Source: an uncultured Clostridia bacterium
GTDB taxonomy: Bacteria; Bacillota; Clostridia; UBA1381
Assembly (NCBI GenBank): GCA_934454215.1
Contig: CAKSGG010000117.1
Coordinates: 1 to 10,458, forward strand
Direction: 5' to 3'
DNA length: 10,458 nucleotides
The translations under genes and the position numbers were made by a program. The notes under the pieces were generated by a model. The model was given only the letters and a program-made list of their open reading frames with translations, searched no databases and was not told the origin of the DNA. Shown piece after piece: positions 6,991 through 10,458 of this stretch. Each line of letters starts with the position of its first letter. Position 1 is the first letter of the stretch.

Positions 6991-7059
6991 ATGAAAGTTG
7001 TAGTTTTTAAAATGCCTAAGTTTTTACGCGGAATTACAAAAGCGATATTCAAAATGTAA
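6991..7059 (+). CDS. spoVM: SpoVM-like spore-coat anchoring peptide (22 aa)
   Basis: In Bacillus, SpoVM is a 26-residue amphipathic helix that recognises the convex forespore membrane and anchors SpoIVA, the base of the spore coat. This frame gives 22 residues starting MKVVVFKMPKF. Aligned without gaps to Bacillus SpoVM it keeps Lys2, Lys7, Pro9, Lys10, Phe11, Leu12, Gly14, Ile15 and Ala18. Pro9 is the residue known to matter for curvature sensing. A strong site, GGAGGGG (6979-6985), stands at correct distance from ATG 6991. The C-terminal acidic/basic tail of the Bacillus peptide is missing. A strong terminator follows 3 bases after the stop, so the peptide is the end of its transcript. Its size puts it below most gene callers. 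Confidence 0.8.
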   Translation: MKVVVFKMPKFLRGITKAIFKM

Positions 7060-7062
7060 TAC

Positions 7063-7098
7063 AAAAAATGCGTCCCATATTACAGGGACGCATTTTTT
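7063..7098. terminator. Strong bidirectional intrinsic terminator
   Basis: A perfect 14-bp inverted repeat (7063-7076 and 7085-7098) has an 8-base loop: an A-run, then TGCGTCCC, answered by GGGACGCA and a T-run. Each strand therefore reads as a G/C stem followed by six T. It terminates the ATPase-spoVM cluster on the plus strand and, 19 bases past its stop, the secreted-protein gene on the minus strand. Confidence 0.93.
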
Positions 7099-7117
7099 AA
7101 TGCTGCACTTTATTAAA

Positions 7118-9313
7118 TTACTTTGTTATTATAACCTGCATTTTTGTTCCGTCCCAATCAACGTCTGCGCCGAGGTTTTCGCTGATAAAACGAATCGGCG
7201 TATATGTGCGGTCGTTCTCGACAAATGCCGGACTGTCAAGCTTTACTGCTTTTCCGTTTACATATGCCGTATCGGAATCAATATAAATCAAAATAACAAT
7301 GCTTTTATTATTTTTATCTTTTCCCGTAATTTTTACCTCTTTCTTTACTCCGTCCCATGATACATCAGCTCCGAGACTCTCGGCAACAAATCTTGCCGGC
7401 AGCATTGTACGGTCATTTCTGACTATCGGCGCAACATCGTTTGATTTTGTCTTACCGAATACAGTCGCTTTTTTCTGACCTATCGTTAGAATTATTTCGT
7501 TGTTTTTTTCATCCTTTTCCGCATTATTTTTATCCTCCGAAACAGGATTTTCGATTTGAGTCCATTTTGCATAAAGCGTTATATTTCCCGCAACCTTTGA
7601 TGAGAAATCGTAAGCCTTGGTGCATGACGAATCACTGTACCAGCCGTCAAATGTATATCCCTCTTTCACAGGCTGCTCCGGTTCGGTCGCACTGCTTAAA
7701 ACAGTCTGACTCGGAACCGCGCTTCCGCCTTTTGAATCAAATGTAACCCTGCATATTGCCGGACGACCATTTGTATAAACAAGAATATCAAGCTCGAATT
7801 TTATACTTTTATAATTTGCATCATCAGGAGTATATACAAGTATTTTCTTGAATTTACCCTTTTGATTCATAATTTCATCACCGTTTTCCCATGAATAAGC
7901 TCCCGTCAGCTCTGTTATTCCGTCAACACCCAAAATAACACCGTTTGTAATTTTGCTTGTTGACAGAGATGTATTGAGAATCACACCTTTCGCACTCGGG
8001 TTTGTCTTTACCGCAGGTTCAGCCTGCAAGATTTTGAATTGTCTTTCAACGGCTGCCGATTCAGCATAATCACCTTTATATGTTATTTTTACCGTTGCCG
8101 TTCCGGCATTAATGTTGTTTTCGTATGTGAGCGTATAGTCAGTATCCTTTACAAGAACCTCAGAGCCGTCCTTTATTTCCAAATCGGGAGTTATTTCGGT
8201 ACCGAGATACGTTTTATCCGCAATATCTCCCACCGTCGGAACAGCCGGAGTCCACTGTGCATATAAAGTCATTGCCTCGTTGGTTTTGTATTCCGCACCC
8301 GGGTTAAATACCGTACCCGTTCCATCCTGTTTAGTGTTCCAATCTTTAAAAACATATCCTCTGCGGCTCGGCTTATCAGATGATAAAGTCAGAGTATCCC
8401 AGAAAGTTTTCGTCTGATTTGACGGAGCGCCCGTACCGCCGTTAGGGTTGTAGGTGATTGGATAATCTCTGTCAACTACATTAATGTATACTCCGTCACT
8501 GTGTGATGAACCGCCGTCATTTGAGCCTTCAATTATACAGCAGTATGTACCTTTTTCATTGAATGTATATACTGCCGTTCCGCTGTCGGCGCTTACGGGA
8601 ATATTTGCAAACCGTCCGCCATTGCGGTCTATTCCGATATTTTTGCTTGCTGCGCCCGAAATGCTGTAATTGAATGTGACTGCGTCCCCTACAGGGATAG
8701 TTGTATAATTGACCGATATCGACAGGTTTGTCGGCGGTACAGGCTTCGGTGTAGGTGTAGGAGTAGGTGCAGGGGTATCGTCAAGTGTTCTTATCCAGTT
8801 ATTGGGCTGTGTCTGTATATACCCATATCCACCTCGTCTTGTATTACCATCATACAATGGATACCTTGCAATCCATTCAGCTATATTTGACTTCGTAGTG
8901 CTGTTCCAATGTACTCTGTTATCATTTTTACTATTAGCATCTACATAGTATACAGTTTCTCCAGAAATATTTGTAATTGTTATGGAATGATCCCACCCAA
9001 TAGAGCGATACCTTACATGGTCTCCCACACATAGATTATTAACATCTCCATGAACGCTCCAATTTCGGCAATCTTCATTAAATAAAGCTCTTGAAATCAA
9101 TACAGCAAATCCCATACATGTTTCGGCAGTGCCTACATTTCCAGAATTGTAGTCACCCTCTCTAAACCCCGGCGTATTCCTCAAGTTATCTAATTTCTGT
9201 TTCATCTCCGTCGCTGTAATAGCTGCGGCATAAACCTTATTCATTGACAAACTCGGCACAAACGACAAAATCATCGCCATAGCCATAATCAACCCTATTA
9301 ATTTTTTTCTCAT
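7118..9313 (-). CDS. Secreted modular protein with Cys/His/Asp peptidase-like domain, Listeria-Bacteroides repeats and Cu-amine-oxidase-N1 repeats
   Basis: The 731-residue product starts at ATG 9311-9313, 7 bases after AGGAGG. A signal peptide (MRKKL, a hydrophobic core, then VYAAA near residue 31) sends it outside. Residues 32-178 form a domain with Cys66 (ETCMGFA), His109 (GWDHSITI) and Asp125 (YYVDANS), the order seen in papain-like/CHAP/NlpC folds; I do not recognise the family. A Thr/Pro linker (180-194) leads to an Ig-like segment (197-283), then a Listeria-Bacteroides repeat (285-354, ending LYAQW). A beta-rich Ig/MBG-like module follows (360-429), then another region (430-517) and a second repeat (519-584, ending LYAKW). 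An acidic/Asn linker precedes two copper-amine-oxidase-N1-type units (about 605-731, NDRTMLPARF and NDRTYTPIRF). No LPXTG or SLH anchor is seen. Its substrate is unknown. Confidence 0.85.
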   Translation of the reverse strand: MRKKLIGLIMAMAMILSFVPSLSMNKVYAAAITATEMKQKLDNLRNTPGFREGDYNSGNVGTAETCMGFAVLISRALFNEDCRNWSVHGDVNNLCVGDHVRYRSIGWDHSITITNISGETVYYVDANSKNDNRVHWNSTTKSNIAEWIARYPLYDGNTRRGGYGYIQTQPNNWIRTLDDTPAPTPTPTPKPVPPTNLSISVNYTTIPVGDAVTFNYSISGAASKNIGIDRNGGRFANIPVSADSGTAVYTFNEKGTYCCIIEGSNDGGSSHSDGVYINVVDRDYPITYNPNGGTGAPSNQTKTFWDTLTLSSDKPSRRGYVFKDWNTKQDGTGTVFNPGAEYKTNEAMTLYAQWTPAVPTVGDIADKTYLGTEITPDLEIKDGSEVLVKDTDYTLTYENNINAGTATVKITYKGDYAESAAVERQFKILQAEPAVKTNPSAKGVILNTSLSTSKITNGVILGVDGITELTGAYSWENGDEIMNQKGKFKKILVYTPDDANYKSIKFELDILVYTNGRPAICRVTFDSKGGSAVPSQTVLSSATEPEQPVKEGYTFDGWYSDSSCTKAYDFSSKVAGNITLYAKWTQIENPVSEDKNNAEKDEKNNEIILTIGQKKATVFGKTKSNDVAPIVRNDRTMLPARFVAESLGADVSWDGVKKEVKITGKDKNNKSIVILIYIDSDTAYVNGKAVKLDSPAFVENDRTYTPIRFISENLGADVDWDGTKMQVIITK

Positions 9314-9358
9314 AAAAACTCCTCCTACTTTGTTAATTTTATTTTGTTGCAGTGACAA

Positions 9359-9397
9359 ACGCACATTAAAAAAGGTGCGTACCGATTGACGCACCTT
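9359..9397 (-). terminator. Leader intrinsic terminator with an alternative hairpin, before the secreted-protein gene
   Basis: AAGGTGCGT (minus strand, 9397-9389) and ACGCACCTT (9380-9372) form a perfect 9-bp stem with an 8-base loop. It is followed on the minus strand by more T residues, giving six in a row. A third element, GTGCGT (9364-9359), is identical to part of the first arm and can pair with ACGCAC of the second arm instead. The plus strand has no T-run after the stem, so it terminates minus-strand transcription only. It lies inside the leader of the secreted-protein gene, 46-84 bases before the start codon. Confidence 0.75.
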
Positions 9398-9424
9398 AAA
9401 AAATGCATCACTCGGAAACTGTCA

Positions 9425-9543
9425 CCACAACAATTCAAAATTAATATAACATACGTTTCAGCATATCAAAAAGAGTGCAGCATTTTTTACAAAGTAAAAA
9501 AAGAACACTAAAACGTACAGTATTAAATTTTGAATTATTGTGG
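9425..9543 (-). ncRNA. Long imperfect hairpin in the 5' leader of the secreted-protein gene
   Basis: Arms at 9425-9458 and 9510-9543 are inverted copies with a few mismatches and small bulges (CCACAAcAATTCAAAAT against CCACAAtAATTCAAAAT, then AATA and ACGTTT blocks). They enclose a loop of about 50 bases with a smaller TTTTTTAC/GTAAAAAA stem. The 5' arm starts at the predicted transcription start, so the element would be the first part of the mRNA leader. It matches no riboswitch class I know. A MITE is the alternative, but I see no target-site duplication. Confidence 0.5.
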
Positions 9544-9558
9544 TATCATAATTATACC
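9538..9558. promoter_or_regulatory. Palindromic operator over the secreted-protein promoter
   Basis: GTGGTAT-N7-ATACCAC is a perfect 7-bp inverted repeat. It covers the -10 hexamer (9551-9556) and reaches the predicted start of transcription on the minus strand, the usual position for a repressor. The protein is not identified. Confidence 0.5.
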
Positions 9559-9579
9559 ACATAATTCCATTCGTGTAAA
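9551..9579 (-). promoter_or_regulatory. Sigma-A promoter of the secreted-protein gene
   Basis: TTTACA (9574-9579) and TATAAT (9551-9556) on the minus strand are 17 bases apart. Initiation near 9544 gives a leader of about 230 bases, long for a monocistronic gene and holding a hairpin and a terminator. Confidence 0.78.
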
Positions 9580-9648
9580 GTCCCTTTTTTACTTTTTCTT
9601 ATTTTTCTTCAAAATTATTAAATTTAAACATAATTATATGTAAACCAA

Positions 9649-9696
9649 ATTCTACAATTTGTTTATGCCCAAAAACCTACATACTATATGTAGAAT
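9649..9696. repeat. Cluster of CTACA/TGTAG inverted sites between divergent promoters
   Basis: ATTCTACA (9649-9656) has an exact inverted copy TGTAGAAT (9689-9696), and a 7-bp palindrome CTACATA-N3-TATGTAG occupies 9677-9693. It lies about 70-120 bases upstream of the secreted-protein -35 and about 37 bases upstream of the ruvA -35. The rest of 9580-9732 is AT-rich with no gene that I can support. Confidence 0.35.
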
Positions 9697-9732
9697 ACTA
9701 AAAAAATTAATAAAAAATTTTTCAAATAAAGG

Positions 9733-9761
9733 TTGACATAACAGTAATAATGGTGTATTAT
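9733..9761 (+). promoter_or_regulatory. Sigma-A promoter of ruvA
   Basis: TTGACA (9733-9738) and TATTAT (9756-9761) are 17 bases apart, giving a leader of about 60 bases to ruvA. I see no GAAC-N4-GTTC LexA box here, although ruvAB is SOS-regulated in many bacteria. Confidence 0.8.
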
Positions 9762-9827
9762 ATATGTAATATTAACGTAATAAATTTAAAATTTTCTTAA
9801 CAAATCATGTAAAGCGAGAATGTATTA

Positions 9828-10418
9828 ATGTACTATTTCATAAAAGGAAAACTGATAAAAAAAGATGAAAATTTTATAGTTGCCGAAAACAGCGGAATCG
9901 GCTATAAAATTTATACTTCCTCAACAAGTATGTCGGCTATGGGAGATACGGGTTCGATTATTACAATGTACACATATCTCCACGTTCGTGAGGATATATT
10001 TGATTTATACGGATTTGCCACGGAAGAAGAACGTACAATGTTTCTTCACCTGCTGTCGGTATCGGGCGTAGGTCCGAAAGCGGCACTTGCTGTTTTATCC
10101 GTCGCTCCGCCCGCAAAAATCGCCGTTGCGGTTATAACAAACGATTCAAAGCTTATTACAAAGGCGCAGGGCGTAGGTCCGAAAATGGCGCAGAGAATTA
10201 TACTTGAACTTAAAGACAAGCTGAAAACCGAAGAACTTGAACTTGAAACGAACGATGCCTTTGACGTTACAGAGGAAAACGGCAGTTTCGGCGAGGCGGT
10301 AAGCGCATTGATTGTACTCGGCTACAGCGCAAACGACGCACGCCGTGCAATCGAAAAAGCAGGTACGTCGGGAAGTATTGAGGACATAATAAAAAGAGCA
10401 TTGGTTCAACTGATGTAA
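9828..10418 (+). CDS. ruvA: Holliday junction branch-migration protein RuvA
   Basis: RuvA forms tetramers that hold the Holliday junction in a square-planar form and load the RuvB motor; RuvC then cuts. The 196-residue product is of normal length. An N-terminal OB-fold begins MYYFIKGKL and includes GIGYKIY and the YTYLHVREDIFDLYGF strand region. Two helix-hairpin-helix DNA-binding motifs follow, SVSGVGPKAA (77-86) and AQGVGPKMAQ (113-122). A linker of acidic residues (about 130-150) leads to the C-terminal RuvB-binding three-helix domain (EAVSALIVLGYSANDARRAI). The ATG at 9828 is preceded by only a weak AGCGAG site. An upstream ATG at 9820 hits a stop after two codons. ruvC is not in the window. 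The next gene starts 18 bases later and is probably ruvB. Confidence 0.97.
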   Translation: MYYFIKGKLIKKDENFIVAENSGIGYKIYTSSTSMSAMGDTGSIITMYTYLHVREDIFDLYGFATEEERTMFLHLLSVSGVGPKAALAVLSVAPPAKIAVAVITNDSKLITKAQGVGPKMAQRIILELKDKLKTEELELETNDAFDVTEENGSFGEAVSALIVLGYSANDARRAIEKAGTSGSIEDIIKRALVQLM

Positions 10419-10436
10419 ACGGGAGGAAAAATAAAA

Positions 10437-10458
10437 TTGTTTGATGAAGATGAAAGAT
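10437..10458 (+). CDS. ruvB: Probable start of RuvB (first 7 codons only)
   Basis: GGGAGG (10421-10426) lies 10 bases before a TTG at 10437, from which the frame reads MFDEDER up to the window edge. An acidic start of this kind is common in RuvB, the AAA+ motor partner of RuvA, and ruvB directly follows ruvA in most bacteria. The visible part is too short to prove identity. An out-of-frame ATG at 10444 gives MKMKD and looks less likely. Confidence 0.6.

Noticed and set aside
7099..7109. AATGCTGCACT shared between the region after the 7063 terminator and the minus strand of 9473-9483
   Set aside because: An 11-base match in two noncoding stretches of a 10-kb window is weak, and the flanks do not continue the similarity.
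7100..8948. Plus-strand open frames opposite the secreted-protein gene
   Set aside because: They lack ribosome binding sites and recognisable protein features and lie antisense to a clear coding frame.
9314..9394. Upstream extension of the secreted protein to 9394
   Set aside because: The extension begins in the leader terminator stem and would place about 27 extra residues before a clear signal peptide that has its own AGGAGG site.
9359..9480. Cyclic-di-GMP (GEMM) or other known riboswitch
   Set aside because: I looked for the conserved core segments of GEMM-type and other common classes and did not find them; only the expression-platform-like terminator is clear.
9471..9483. Short leader peptide (ATG CTG CAC TCT TTT TGA on the minus strand)
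   Set aside because: Five codons with no ribosome binding site and no run of regulatory codons, so there is no support for translation-coupled attenuation.
9425..9543. MITE or insertion-sequence remnant
   Set aside because: The inverted arms resemble MITE ends, but there is no evident target-site duplication or second copy in the window, and one arm starts at the predicted transcription start, which favours a leader RNA.

Overview
The window looks like a chromosomal piece of a low-to-mid G+C, spore-forming Clostridia (Firmicutes/Bacillota) genome. Three things point there: a str operon that starts with an L7Ae-type protein, Gram-positive-length S12 and S7, and a 22-codon spoVM-like gene together with a secreted protein built from Listeria-Bacteroides repeats and copper-amine-oxidase N-terminal-type domains. 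A gut Oscillospirales/Ruminococcaceae-like anaerobe would fit, but genus cannot be read from the sequence. There are no rRNA, tRNA, CRISPR or insertion-sequence signals.

Layout. Positions 1-4581 hold, on the minus strand, a complete str operon module: promoter (4553-4581), L7Ae/YbxF-like protein, rpsL (S12), rpsG (S7), fusA (EF-G), a probable terminator, then tuf (EF-Tu, cut by the left edge) with its own promoter (858-886). rpoB/rpoC, which often precede this operon, are not upstream. Instead a divergent plus-strand promoter (4700-4728) drives a P1B-2 Zn/Cd/Pb efflux ATPase (4771-6744). That ATPase has a His/Cys-rich tail in place of the usual HMA domain, and an ArsR/SmtB-type operator sits at its transcription start. 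Close behind follow two very small genes: a 54-residue two-helix membrane peptide and a 22-residue SpoVM homologue. A strong bidirectional hairpin terminator (7063-7098) closes this cluster.

The minus strand then carries a 731-residue secreted modular protein (7118-9313). It has a signal peptide, a Cys-His-Asp putative peptidase-like domain, a Pro/Thr linker, Ig-like domains, two Listeria-Bacteroides repeats and a C-terminal pair of copper-amine-oxidase-N1-type repeats. Its promoter carries a perfect palindrome, and its roughly 230-nt leader contains a long imperfect hairpin and an intrinsic terminator directly before the ribosome binding site. That is the layout of an attenuator or RNA switch of a class I do not recognise. 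The right end holds ruvA (9828-10418) and the first codons of probable ruvB, the Holliday-junction branch-migration motor.

The items most worth a second look are the overlooked spoVM and its partner gene, the leader RNA of the secreted protein, the metal-responsive operator of the His-tailed ATPase, an arginine in S12 at the lysine position linked to streptomycin resistance, and a block shared by the two str/tuf promoters.
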